A DNA stretch of 64,000 nt from Aralia elata. Lineage: Eukaryota; Streptophyta; Magnoliopsida; Apiales; Araliaceae. Under the pieces are notes generated by a model. That model worked only from the letters and a program-made list of their open reading frames with translations, did no database searches and was not told the DNA's origin. Where the stretch lies: positions 45,096,721 to 45,160,720 of the forward strand of contig CM068385.1 in NCBI GenBank assembly GCA_034770075.1, written 5' to 3'. This document shows, piece after piece, positions 9,270-19,843 of the stretch. Numbering within the stretch: the first letter of the stretch is position 1; each line of letters opens with the position of its first letter. The position numbers and the translations under genes were made by a program.

Positions 9270-12200
9270 GTGTACCAATTTGAGTAATCCTTGCCTAACA
9301 AACGGTCTTTCAAATTTGAATGATGATTATGATTTTGACATTGAGCTGGATTTCGATTTGATGGGCATTGAGCAAGACGAGACAGATTACGACGACGCGC
9401 CTGATGAGATCAAAGGATGGGTCGAGGATAAACCCAAACCCAACTTAGACCAAACCCTCACCATAGATATCGGAACCCCGGACAAGCCAAAAGAACTCAA
9501 GATAGGGATGAACCTTACCCCTAGCCAGAAAACAGAAATAACTGAGTTGCTAAGCCATTATGAGGATGTCTTTGCCTGGTCTCATGAGGACATGATTGGA
9601 TTATCCACCGACATTGTGGTACACCGGTTGCCCATCAAGGAGGGTTTCAGGTCTGTCAAGCAAAAATTAAGAAAGTTGAAACCGGAGTGGAGCTTAAAAG
9701 TGAAGGAAAAGATCATCAAACAGTTCAGGGCGGGAATCATTATGGTGTCCACTTACCCAGAATGGCTGTCCAATGTAGTCCCAGTGGCTAAGCCTGGAGG
9801 GAAGGTAAGGGTATGTGTAGATTATAGAGATCTAAACAAGGCCAGTCTCAAGGATAACTTCCCGGTGCCTTTCATACACATCCTGGTGGATAACACAGCC
9901 CAGTACGAGATGTACTCTTTTATTGATTGCTTTGCGGGGTATCATCAGATAATGGTGGCGGAAGAAGATCGGGAAAAGACCGCGTTCATCACCCCTTGGG
10001 GCACCTTCTGCTATAGACGATTGGCTTTCGGTCTCACAAATGCGGGGGCCACTTATCAAAGAGCCATGATGGCCCTGTTCCACGACATGATGCATAAGGA
10101 GATAGAGGTCTACATGGATGACATTATCGTGAAGTCAAGGGTAGAATCGGATCATATAACCCATCTCAAAAAGTTATTCGACCGGCTCAGAAAGTATAAT
10201 TTGAAGCTCAATCCAGCAAAGTGTGCTTTTGGAGTGCAGTCGGGTAAGCTCTTGGGATTCCTGGTTAGTGATCGAGGCATTGAGTTGGATCCTACAAAGA
10301 TTAAGGCCATTGTGGATATGCCGGCACCTCACACAGAGAAGGAGATAAGAGGATTCCTCGGAAGAATAAACTTCATCAGCCGCTTCATATCCCACCTGAC
10401 GACTACATGCGAGCCAATTTTCAAACTGTTAAGGAAAGGTGCTTCCCAGGAATGGAATGAGCAATGTCAGAAGGCTTTTCAGACCATTAAAAAGCAGCTG
10501 ACAGAGGCACCAATGCTGGTACCCCCGAAGGACGGGATCCCTCTGTTTATGTATATATCGGTCAATGCCATCGCGATGGGATGTATGTTAGGACAAAAGA
10601 ATGAGGCAAGTAAAGAGCAGGCCATCTATTACCTCAGCAAGAGATTTAGCCAATGTGAACAGAATTACACTCCCATCGAGAAGACTTGTTGTGCTCTGGC
10701 CTGGGCTGCAGGGAGATTGCAGCACTACCTCCATGGGCATACTACATTGTTGATATCGAGAATGGATCCCCTGAAATATATTTTTGAAAGGCCCATGCTG
10801 AACTATCGACTGTCAAGATGGCAGTTAATCTTGCAACAGTTCGACATGGTATACGTAACTCAGAAAGCCATGAAAGGGCAGGGAATTGCAGATCAGTTGG
10901 CGGAAACCCCGTCAGGAGGGATGGAGCCATTAGAAACTCCTCTGCCGGGCGAAGACATATTCTGGGTGTCACACACGAAATGCGATGAAGAGGGACAATT
11001 CTGGAAGCTGTATTTTGATGGTGCCATGAATGCTGAAGGGGCAGGAGCCGGAGCAGTACTAGTCTCTATCACCGGAGAGCAATACCCTGTGGCTACTAAA
11101 TTGCAGTTCAGTAGTTCAAACAACACAGCTGAATACGAGGGATGTATATTGGGACTCCGTTTTGCACGCGATATGGGAGTGAAGAGACTAGCGGTGTTCG
11201 GGGATTCAGAACTGGTAATCAGACAGGCGATCGGGGAGTATAGCACAAAAGAGCTTCGGTTGCTTCCATACCACCGATGTGTTGTCCAATTGATGCGAGA
11301 ATTTGAAGATATCGCTTTCCGACACATTCCCCGGGGTCGGAATGACTTTGCCGATGCATTGGCAACTCTGGCTTCCTTAATCCATATAATCAAAAGAAAA
11401 GATGTTCCACAGATTAAAATAGCGGTGCGGAATGCCCCGGCATACGAGGAACATGTTGCAGTATTATCAGACGAGGTGGTTCTGTCAAAGCAGCCTTGGT
11501 ATCACGACATAAGAGAATATCTGAGGGATAGATCCATTCCCGACCAGGCGAGCCGAGCTGAGAGGATGAGGATCCAAAAGATGGCAATGAAGTTTTACCT
11601 GAGTGGGGATTCACTCTACAAGAGGGATGCTGGGTTGGGACTGTTGCAATGCGTAGATGAGACACAGGCCCAAAAGATTATGAATGAAATACATGGTGGA
11701 GTGTGTGGGCCACACATGAGTGGACCGATGCTAGCCAAAAAGATCTTGAGAACGGGGCACTATTGGTTAACACTGAAGGCCGACTGCGATGATCATGTCA
11801 AACGGTGTTATCAATGCCAGGCGCACGGCAATGTGATACATACACCTCCCAATGAACTGCACTGTATGACCTCCCCTTGGCCATTCTCAATGTGGAGAAT
11901 GGATGTAATCGGACCAATAGAGCCTAAAGCAAGCAACGGGCACCGATTCATTTTCGTCATAATCGATTACTTCACCAAATGGGTAGAAGCAGCTTCTTTC
12001 CCCAAAGTAACTCAGGAGGTCATCGTCGGTTTCATCAGGAATAATGTCATTTGTCGATACGGGCAACCTGAGGTTTTGGTCTCCGATAATGCCAAGAATT
12101 TGAACAACGCCCTCATGAATGGATTATGCGACCAGTTTAAAATCAAACACCTAAATTCTGTCATTTACCGTCCTAAGATGAATGGGGCAGTGGAGGCTGC

Positions 12201-12282
12201 AAATAAGAACATCAAGAAGATCATGGCGAAAATGTCTGCTAATCATCGGGGATCGCCGGATTTGCTACCCCTACCCTGCTAG
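9270..12282 (+). CDS. pol: Tat-1 Pol: RT, degenerate RNase H, archaeal-type RNase H, integrase
   Basis: The open frame extends upstream to an ATG at 9202 inside the intron, but homologous coding starts after the acceptor at 9270. Counting from 9202: RT at about 140-430 with VCVDYRDLNKAS and the catalytic YMDD near 303; a first RNase H near 445 whose usual catalytic Asp is replaced (MYISVNAIAMG); a second, archaeal-type RNase H at about 600-730 with LYFDGAMN, NTAEYEG, FGDSELV and ADALA (all four acidic residues kept); an integrase zinc domain near 830-875 (H, H, CYQC); and an integrase core with D near 898 (MDVIGP), D near 960 (VSDNAK) and E near 1000 (GAVEAANK). The dual RNase H defines Tat. 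A one-base indel near 12255 ends the frame at 12282, and the integrase tail continues in another frame. Confidence 0.95.
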
Positions 12283-12740
12283 CATACCGAACATCAACGC
12301 GTACTTCTACAGGGGCAACCCCTTACGCTTTGGTGTATGGAATGCCGCTTCTGCCAGTTGAGGTTGAGATGACATCCCTCAGAATAGTGATTGATGCTCA
12401 GATAAGCGAGGAGGATTGGATGCAAGGTCGATACGACCAATTGGCCCTAATTGATGAAAGGAGGGTGGCTGTTGTTTGGCACGGTCAGTTATATCAACAA
12501 AGGATCTCTCGATCGTACGACAAAAGGATAAGACCCCGGAAATTCAAGGAAAACGATTTGGTGCTAAAAAGAGTCATGCCTTGTCAAGACGAAGCCAAAG
12601 GAAAGTTTGCCCCAAACTGGGAAGGACCATTTGTGATTAAGAAAGTGCTATCCGGAGGAGCCCTCATATTGCAAGAAATGGATGGGGAGGTATTTCCACA
12701 GCCCCTCAATTCCGACTCGGTGAAGCGGTTCTACGCTTGA
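12258..12740 (+). CDS. pol: Tat-1 integrase C-terminal part, frame-shifted
   Basis: This frame continues the integrase core end (LLAYRT, then TPYALVYG) and runs to the C-terminal DNA-binding domain (NWEGPFVIKKVLSGGALIL) and the stop at 12738-12740. It is offset from the main pol frame by one indel near 12255. The ATG at 12330 is internal, so this is not a separate gene. There is no chromodomain, as expected for Tat rather than chromoviruses. Confidence 0.9.
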   Translation, partial: GFATPTLLAYRTSTRTSTGATPYALVYGMPLLPVEVEMTSLRIVIDAQISEEDWMQGRYDQLALIDERRVAVVWHGQLYQQRISRSYDKRIRPRKFKENDLVLKRVMPCQDEAKGKFAPNWEGPFVIKKVLSGGALILQEMDGEVFPQPLNSDSVKRFYA

Positions 12741-13252
12741 ATAATCAGTTTCTCCTTTTTCTTTGAGGAACGAACTACGTAGGACCTGATCTCCCAACTT
12801 GTGGGGGTACGTAGGCAGCCATCACGGCACGGTCCGATCCCTTTTAAAAATAATCCTTTCCCTAAACAAAACCAATTCCCAACAGCCAGATAAACCTTCC
12901 TACACCCTCAAAGCCTTTCCAAAACCAGCCGACCAATAAGCTTCATCTTAAGATGACATAACCCTGAGCCCAACCAAACAATGAGCCAAAATCCGAGACT
13001 CAATCCGAGGAAATCAACAGGGGTGCGGCAATATCTGTCAGATCTCCATCAAGACTTGAGAAGAGAAAGAAGGCGAAATGTCAAAATCATAGCCAGCGGG
13101 ATAAAATGAGGATCCAATGAAAGGCAACGATACGATAAAAGGGAAAATGACTAAATTTAAATGCATGTCTATATATATAAGTCATTTTGTTACAAGATTT
13201 CTTTTTCAATAACCGATGAAATTAACATAGTCTATGCAGGAAATAAAACAAT
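12741..13252. other. Spacer between pol and antisense genes
   Basis: About 500 bases, AT-rich towards the right, with no supported ORF. It separates the converging ends of pol (plus) and the DUF7745-type gene (minus), so it should hold both 3' untranslated regions. No terminator signal was identified with confidence. Confidence 0.4.
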
Positions 13253-14817
13253 CTACAAATCTGTAACTAACTGAAGCAGGATGGATAAACTGGTGGATAG
13301 ATCTGAAGCATCAGCGTCCCATGCAATATGTTGTCCCATCATGTCGATGCGGTCCAATAAAGCAGTGGCTCGGCTGACAGTCCCAGAATGAGCATCTATA
13401 ACTGCCCTGGTCTGAAATACAATGGCGTCTCTGTCAGCGATGGCAGCGTCTCTAGTCAGAATGGCAGCATCTCTCTCGACAAGAGCGGCATCCCTCTCAG
13501 CCTCAGTAGCGATCAGGGCCAGGCGTAACCGGGTATCCTCAGTAAACCGACTAGGGGCAGAATTAGCTGAGATGGGATGATCTGTGGTATCATCTGGGAA
13601 AATCACTCCAGAGACATCAAAGGCCCCAGCCTGACTCAAACCAACCGGATCCGAGTCTCCGCGCAACCACTGCACGTAAGCAAATGTCTGGATGTGGCAG
13701 CTCTCACTATATTCGACAAGGATCCTGCGAGACCAAAGATCGTATACCCGCAGTAGATCCCTCTCTGTCTGGGATGATATAAGGAATCGGTAGGCGGCTG
13801 CACCCGTGAAAGGGTGAAAATCCTGTGTCTGATCAAACTGCCCTGTAACCGCCAAGGGATGATAGGTCGTCACGCCTCTCAAGCCAGCAATGGGGATGAA
13901 ATCCAGGTTGGGCACGTGAGTCAGGAAGCTCATAAAGGAGCAATAACCCGAGTAGATCAGGAGATGAAAAGGATCCTCAATAACCGACAAGAATTCTACC
14001 CAAGAAGCCGCATCAATACAGCTCACAGGACGAAACGAAAACTATGTGGCTATGTCATGACTGAAGCAAAACCCTTGGCGACGGAAATGGCCGATGGGAC
14101 TAAGATGACTCATGAACCACACGTACAGCAAAGTCCAGCTCCCTCTGAATACTCTGCCTCGGAAAGATTGACAATATGAGGCTGACATGTAAGTATCTGC
14201 TAATTTCATAGGAAGGATGGTGTGATCCTCCTGAAGGGATCTCACGGCCGCGACAACTCGCATGTCCAACAGATCAGGTCCGGCAGGCAGATACAAAACT
14301 AAAATGACACAGGCCATCAAACGTCTACTCTCAAGGTGCCCCAGCGCTCCTCAGATATGGAAAAGTCACCAGAGAAATGACGAAAATTGTTAGGTGAGCC
14401 AAATCGGTCAATCAAGAAATGAATAGGAACCAGATGGTCTGATGTGACCACCGATAGCAGAGCTGTCCTCCACAACCCAGTGAAAGTCAAGAACTGACGG
14501 CGCATGGGATCAATTGTGACCCTGGCGCAAGGACCGTCCTAGGGCAAACCGGTAAAACAAGCATACTCCTCGAGGGTGGGGGTCAGCTCCATTGTCCCTA
14601 ACCTGAACACCTGACGGGCGGGGGCCCAGTAGCTCAGAATACCCTCCACAAAGCCAACGGACACCTGAAAGGATAATAGGGACCAAGAATGTCCCAAAAG
14701 ACCATCTGCGACAATCCTGTCAGCCGGCGATAAACTGTCCAACCAGCGGAGGAGACTGCCGACCAATCCTGTGGAAGGAATGGGATCCAACCGTACCACG
14801 ACATCTGAGGGCGACAT
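13253..14817 (-). pseudogene. Antisense DUF7745-type gene, broken
   Basis: Reads right to left from ATG 14817. The N-terminal part (LLGHSWSLLSFQVS, then MELTPTLEEYACFTGLP) and the middle (ADTYMSASY, WFMSHLSP) match the plant domain now named DUF7745, of unknown function, common in uncharacterised plant proteins and retroelements. The C-terminus (about 13253-13560) has heptad-like repeats of ERDAALVERDAA type, probably a coiled coil. Breaks: TAG at 14537-14539 in frame, a frameshift near 14320, and TAG near 14042 with the frame otherwise continuous; total about 520 codons. It lies antisense between pol and the 3' LTR, tail to tail with pol and just downstream of the PMD gene on the same strand. 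The domain name rests on pattern memory. Confidence 0.7.
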
Positions 14818-15048
14818 CTGTAATAAGTAGTATCAAAAAGACTGTACAGGGGTCATTTCTCTATCCATGAATAAAAAAGCAAGCATCATACAGCTAATGA
14901 TAAAGCAAATGAATTTCATAGAGATAAAAGAAAAAAACTGTGCATAAATAAAACAAATGAGTTCAGTACATAGTGCATGTAATAATGATAGAAAAGGAAA
15001 AAATAAATCTAAACAGGTGCAGGTACAAAAGCCCTATCCTATCATGAT
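14818..15048 (-). other. Spacer between the two antisense genes, with a conserved motif
   Basis: 230 AT-rich bases with no ORF. Near 14836-14859 lies AAGACTGTACAGGGGTCATT, which recurs in Tat-3 near 39560-39582 and in a changed form near 37576-37600. It lies just upstream of the DUF7745-type start (minus strand), so it may belong to that gene's 5' region or be a cis signal of the element. Confidence 0.4.
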
Positions 15049-16931
15049 CTAAACAAAGTCAATGTCATCTATGAAAGCGGGATCCTAGAACTGATCCCCT
15101 GGGGTCGTCGAAGTCGGAGGACCAAAATTCATGTCAGGAATGTATGGCTGCGCTGTGGCATCAGATGAGCTCGGGCCTGCATCATAACCCGCACTATCAG
15201 GATCGTAGGCGTAAGCATCCTCTGGAGTCCGGCCTAACACCCGAAGATATAAGGACAGCTGATCCACCTGACGGGTCAGAGTGGCGATCTGCTCAGCATG
15301 GGTGGGACTCCGAACGCAAGCTGCCAGTCAGTCATCATCACCGAACCAGGGACCATATCCCCGAGGAAGAATGTGGCCCGGTTCTGAGGACCGATAGTAC
15401 GGGGCACCCACCAGGTACGGAAAGCCTCACTCGTACTGGGACCCGTAGAAAGCATCCGGCCATCCTCCCCCGCAAGCATGATCTCCGAAGGCTGAGAATC
15501 CAACGGCCAGGAGGTAGTAAAAGGAAGGGAGTGCGGGATGCGGATCTCTCCAGTGACGCATCTGAATGCGCGCTCTCCCAGATACATCACCCAGCCCTCG
15601 ACACTCTGCAAAGTGAGGCGGTGGGTGGAAAGTGCGAACTCCGGGCCGGTAGGATACCCATCCATGAACCCCACATCCAGATGCTCAGAAAGATAAGGCC
15701 TCTAGACGACCTCTGCAGTAGTGATCAGCTCCAGCTGAATGCGGCAATGGGCAAAGCTGCCGGACACTGGGACCTCCTCCAGAGTGCTGTGATGCCACCG
15801 CCGACCCCGGGGATAAGTGTCCAGGCCAAGAGTAGTGACGGGCCTCAGGCATGGAAGACGCTCGTAGGCCCAGAACTGTGAATAGAAACAGCGAAAAGCA
15901 TGAGTAACCGACAAATGCAGAAAAGAGAAATAAATGAAGGAAAGTCCAGTAAGAAGAGAGGAAGAAAAACCTCACCAGCAAAAAGTGATAGAATCCGAGC
16001 CAAGCGTCTGTCTGTCCCTCCGAACGTAGACGCAGACCATGGAAGAAATAAGCAAAGGTGAATGACCCCCAATCGTAGTCACCGATCCGGTCTACGTCTC
16101 TAACAGCTCCTACGACGCTGAAATGAATGGTAGAGGAGTTGTTCCCTCGGAAATAACCCCTCATAATGGTCAGGAACAAGCGCCGTAGCAGAATATCCCG
16201 TGTAGCCCGATCCACGGGGAATGGCGTCGCATATATGCCTCCCACAGCGTCAACGGCCAAAGCTCCAGACCGAATGCTGCGGGCCTTAAAGACCCGATCG
16301 TCGGCAGCGAAACCCAGCAAAGCTCGAACCTCCGCTGGAGTGATATCAAGATCCAGATGAACACGGGACCCGGTAAACTCTATACCCGTGATGTACCTCC
16401 AATCCCAGGGAGTCAACACCACCTCGCAGTCAAGAAGATGAAGGGACTGGGTCTGGTGAAACCATCTCTCGGATAAAGCCCGCATATAACCCCAGGGAAT
16501 ATATATTGAACCAGTTACCCCTCGGCTGAGTAAACTCGGGCACCTGTGGCAATCACCAATGGGTCAGTCCGGATAAAACGGGAATTGAGAAATTGAGAAT
16601 AAAATCAGAGTAGAATTCACTATACCTCGTTAGCCACGAGAGATGCTGAGGGGTGACGACTGAGATCCCGACCCAATAGATCGGGTATCTGCACAGAGGC
16701 GCCAGACGAGGCGCGATGAGAAGATGGAGCGGGGGTGCTGGAGGATGGCCCCTCTACCGCGACGTCCGGAAGAGCAACCTCCTCAACATCAGGGTGATCA
16801 GGCCGAATGACAGCCTCCGCCAATCGGCGAGCCTGGCGGGTCCGAGGCAAAACAGGGGCAGGTGCAGCCCTACGACGACGAACGCCTGAAGTCCGAGACG
16901 CAGAAGAGCTACTAGGAGCGTCAGGATCCAT
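15049..16931 (-). pseudogene. Antisense plant mobile domain (PMD) gene with intron, broken
   Basis: A probable first exon (16931-16626) starts MDPDAPSSSSAS and is basic and proline-rich. The PMD body lies at 16485-15976 (LSERWFHQTQ, WDWRYITGIEF, FFHGLRLRSEGQTDAWLG). After an intron at 15876-15975 it resumes with FWAYERLPCLRP and runs to about 15049. The middle and C-terminal part match Tat-2. PMD (PF10536, aminotransferase-like plant mobile domain) occurs in the Arabidopsis proteins MAIN and MAIL1, which act with the phosphatase PP7L in silencing transposons, and in many transposons. Lesions: TAG near 15702 where Tat-2 has Trp, a frameshift near 15300, and TAG at 15085 where Tat-2 has Glu. 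An upstream intron (donor near 16625, acceptor near 16530) is likely, but its phase does not fit cleanly. Confidence 0.8.
15876..15975 (-). other. Intron in the antisense PMD gene of Tat-1
   Basis: On the minus strand the donor CTG/GTGAGG and the acceptor TTCACAG/TTCTGG lie 100 bases apart and join PMD coding in phase 0. Tat-2 has the same intron at 24319-24419. The splice sites are antisense to the genomic RNA, so the intron can survive retrotransposition. Confidence 0.85.
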
Positions 16932-17699
16932 AGCTGGGATAGAACAGGCGAAGAGGAAGGTAAGTTCCCTTTTTGAATTATGTCATGAATATTCTAATCA
17001 TATAGTTAATGCAACATGATGCATGTTAAAAAAAAAAAAATCGGCAGAGTTCCGTCTGTAAAATGGACATCCCATGCATAGCCGAGCATATTTTTCAAAG
17101 AAGCCAAGCCACAACAGATTCAAAATTGCATGTTATATGGATAATTGCTACATGAAAGGACCCTAATGCATGATTTTCTTCAAAAAAGAAACAACAAGTA
17201 TGTGGGACCGCATCACGAGCATAAAATAGGACTCACACAGTTGATACATAGCATGTATATACAATAATACATAGCATAGCATTATAAAGCATACATTTTT
17301 ATCTCTAAGCATGTAAATAGCCAAATATATAGCAGAACATTGACGAAATTGAGAAAATAAATGGTCAAAGTGTTACCTGTAGTGTGTAGATCGATCCTAC
17401 CGGAGCGGTTTTTGCGAAAAGATTGGAAAAGTCAGCAAAGGGGACGAGCAAAGGTGTGAAAATCACGTGGGGTACGAATGAAAGTGACAGATCTGGGAGG
17501 CGGCTGGCCGCCTATATGCCCGATCTTGGCCGCAGATCAATCTGCGGCTGGCCGCAGATCCATCTGCGGTTGGGCCCAGTTGTTCCCCCTTTGTCCAATG
17601 CAAGCTCAATCGATTCTGAAGCCCATTTGATTCATAAATTGGTAATAAAATACGAGATTTTGATGAATTGGGGGTCGAACACGACTTCTCAATTCGACC
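16932..17699. other. Spacer upstream of the antisense PMD gene
   Basis: About 770 bases without a supported gene: a run of A at 17028-17040, AT-rich sequence to about 17400, then GC-rich sequence with palindromic Tat hairpin cassettes at 17508-17573. By position it should contain the promoter of the antisense genes. TATATA on the minus strand near 17323-17331 is a weak candidate. Confidence 0.4.
17508..17573. repeat. Palindromic hairpin cassettes in the Tat-1 internal region
   Basis: Contains CCGCAGATCAATCTGCGG, a perfect inverted repeat, then a second, imperfect one (CCGCAGATCCATCTGCGG). The same cassette occurs in the Tat LTRs at 19091-19147, 21350-21383, 30136-30208 and 40462-40535. Confidence 0.8.
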
Positions 17700-18583
17700 G
17701 AGTGATCGGATACGAGATCCGGCACTCGCAGGATGATCGACCGGCGACGATACCCGGCGGTTATGAGATGGGTGACCGGCGACGATACCCGGCCCTGACA
17801 AGACAATCGACCGGCGACGATACCCGGCGGTTACGAGATGGGTGACCGGCGACGATACCCGGCCCCGACAAGACAATCGACCGGCGACGATACCCGGCGG
17901 TTACGATATGGGTGACCGGCGACGAAACCCGGCCCCGACGAGACGATCGACCGGCGACGATAACCGGCGACGATAACCGGCGATTACGAGATGGGTGACC
18001 GGCGACGAAACCCAGCCCCGACGAGACGATCGACCGGCGATTACGAGATGGGTGACCGGCGACGAAACCCGGCCCCGACGAGACGATCGACCGGCGACGA
18101 TAACCGGCGATTACGAGATGGGTGACCGACGACGAAACTCGGCCCTGACGAGACGATCGACCCGCGACGATAACCGGCGATTACGAGATGGGTGACCGGA
18201 GACGAAACCCGGCCCCGACGAGGCGATCGACCGGCGACGATAACTGCCGATTACAAGATGGGTGACCGGCGACGAAACCCGGCCCGGACGAGACGATCGA
18301 CCGGCGACGATAACCGACGATTACGAGATGGGTGACCGGCGACGAAACCCGGCCCCGACGAAATGATCGACCAGCGACGATAACCGGCGATTACGAGATG
18401 GGTGACCGGCGACGAAACCCGGCCCCGACGAGACGATCGACCGGCGATGATAACCGGCGATTACGAGATGGGTGACCGGCGACGATACCCGGCCCCGACG
18501 AGACGATCGACCGGTGACGATAATCGGCGATTACGAGATGGGTGACCGGCGACGAAACCCGGCCCCGACGAGACGATCATCCG
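17700..18583. repeat. 70-bp tandem repeat array of Tat-1
   Basis: About 12 copies of a GC-rich 70-base unit with sub-repeats of CGGCGACGA type. Copies differ by point changes and a few partial units, and the leftmost are most divergent. ORFs across the array arise only because the period and composition avoid stops, so they are not genes. Tandem arrays in the 3' untranslated part of Tat/Ogre elements are known and can seed satellites. Confidence 0.95.
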
Positions 18584-18586
18584 CAT

Positions 18587-18748
18587 TGACACCCTTTTAC
18601 GAATGATTTGCATGCCTTGCATCTTACGTGCATCATAAGTCATATGTGTTGCATCACGTATGTATTATCATTCTTGTGCACTGTCATTCATGCATCGAGT
18701 GTCTATTCTTTATCCTGTTCATTTCATTTAACATTTCATAAACATGAT
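18587..18748 (+). promoter_or_regulatory. Conserved pre-PPT block of Tat-1
   Basis: About 160 bases rich in TGCAT words (TTGCATGCC, GTTGCATCACG), nearly the same as 39898-40065 before the 3' LTR of Tat-3, although the arrays to the left differ. Such conservation next to the polypurine tract suggests a cis function in plus-strand priming or RNA 3' processing (inference). Confidence 0.5.
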
Positions 18749-18761
18749 AAAGAGGGGCAGC
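18749..18761 (+). other. Polypurine tract of Tat-1
   Basis: AAAGAGGGGCAGC directly before the 3' LTR (TGTAGACACC). It primes plus-strand DNA synthesis. The same tract precedes the 3' LTR of Tat-3 at 40066-40078. Confidence 0.9.
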
Positions 18762-19090
18762 TGTAGACACCCAAATTTTGCACTTCGTATACTAACCGTG
18801 ACAGGAGGGCAAAATCGTCAAATTGAACCGGCCCGCTGGAGCGAAGAATGGGCACAAGTGCGCACACTCGATGCCACCGCGACGATTTGCAGTCAAAACC
18901 GACGTGACCACAAGGCCATCCGAAATGAGCATTCCCGAACAATGTGTCACGTCTCACGGTAATTCCCGGACTGCAAAATACAGGCCTTTCGGCGAAAACC
19001 GATAGCACGACGCGAGAATCGAGGTGCGGTGCGGAAACCGAGGAGAATTAAATAACTAAAGTGCATGGCGGGCTGAGTGCATGGCGGACT

Positions 19091-19147
19091 AAGGCCAGCC
19101 GCAGATGTTTCTGCGGCCAGCCGCAGATCAATCTGCGGCTGGCCTTA
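19091..19147. repeat. Palindromic hairpin cassettes in the Tat-1 3' LTR
   Basis: Two hairpins share outer arms: AAGGCCAGCCGCAG on the left pairs with CTGCGGCTGGCCTT on the right, and an inner perfect palindrome CCGCAGATCAATCTGCGG lies at 19121-19138. Missing from the 5' LTR of the same element. Confidence 0.9.
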
Positions 19148-19800
19148 GCCAGCATACTTCAGCACAATTCCTTCATTCATTCAGCAGAGAAGCGAGAGAG
19201 AGAGCGGCAGATCGGCAGGAGTAGAAGAATAACAGCAGCAGTAGCTCGGGAATTGGAGGAAAAATAACATAATTTTGCAACAAAAGAGGAGAGAAAAAGA
19301 GAAAAAAGAGAGGAATAATATTCTTGTGATTTGATTGTATCACATATAATTCTTCTCCTATTCAAATACACAAGTTTACATCCATTTGAGATCATTTGCA
19401 AGGTGAAAATTCCCTTTGTTATAGCAATTTATATCATTTTATTTGGTTAAATTAAATGTAGTTTTCATGTAACTGATGTTGGAATAATGAATTAGGGATT
19501 ATTAGTGAGGGTTCCATCGGAACAAAATTCTTCCTAATAACCCGATGATATTTATTTATTGATTTTTTGTTTGTTTTCACGGTACTATATTGGGCGTGGT
19601 TTCTTTAGATCGCTATTTTAGATTGTCTTGGTATTGTTAGATTATCCGTGTTAATTATTTCTTGTAATATCCGGTTGGGGGTGTGTGGAAATTTGGTTGT
19701 GAGCCTAGGAAAGCGACCCCGTGGTCTAAATCCGATGATGGACCCCTTTTGATGTAAGAAGTAGGAATGATGTAGTTTTCATTGTAAATATGTAATCGTC

Positions 19801-19843
19801 GGGCCTTAAAACGACGCTAAGGCGAGAATCGTGTTTAAGGCCC
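19801..19843 (+). other. Conserved LTR stem-loop (Tat-1 3' LTR)
   Basis: Same arms as at 4200-4242 (19801-19810 and 19834-19843) with an identical 23-base loop. Confidence 0.6.

Noticed and set aside
13814..14179. Plus-strand ORF of 121 codons, and others at 15144-15881 and 23740-24324
   Set aside because: They lie opposite the recognised DUF7745-type and PMD frames, show no family motif, and are reverse-frame shadows.
12741..18583. Envelope-like gene in the 3' region of Tat-1
   Set aside because: No plus-strand ORF with signal peptide or membrane anchor is present after pol.
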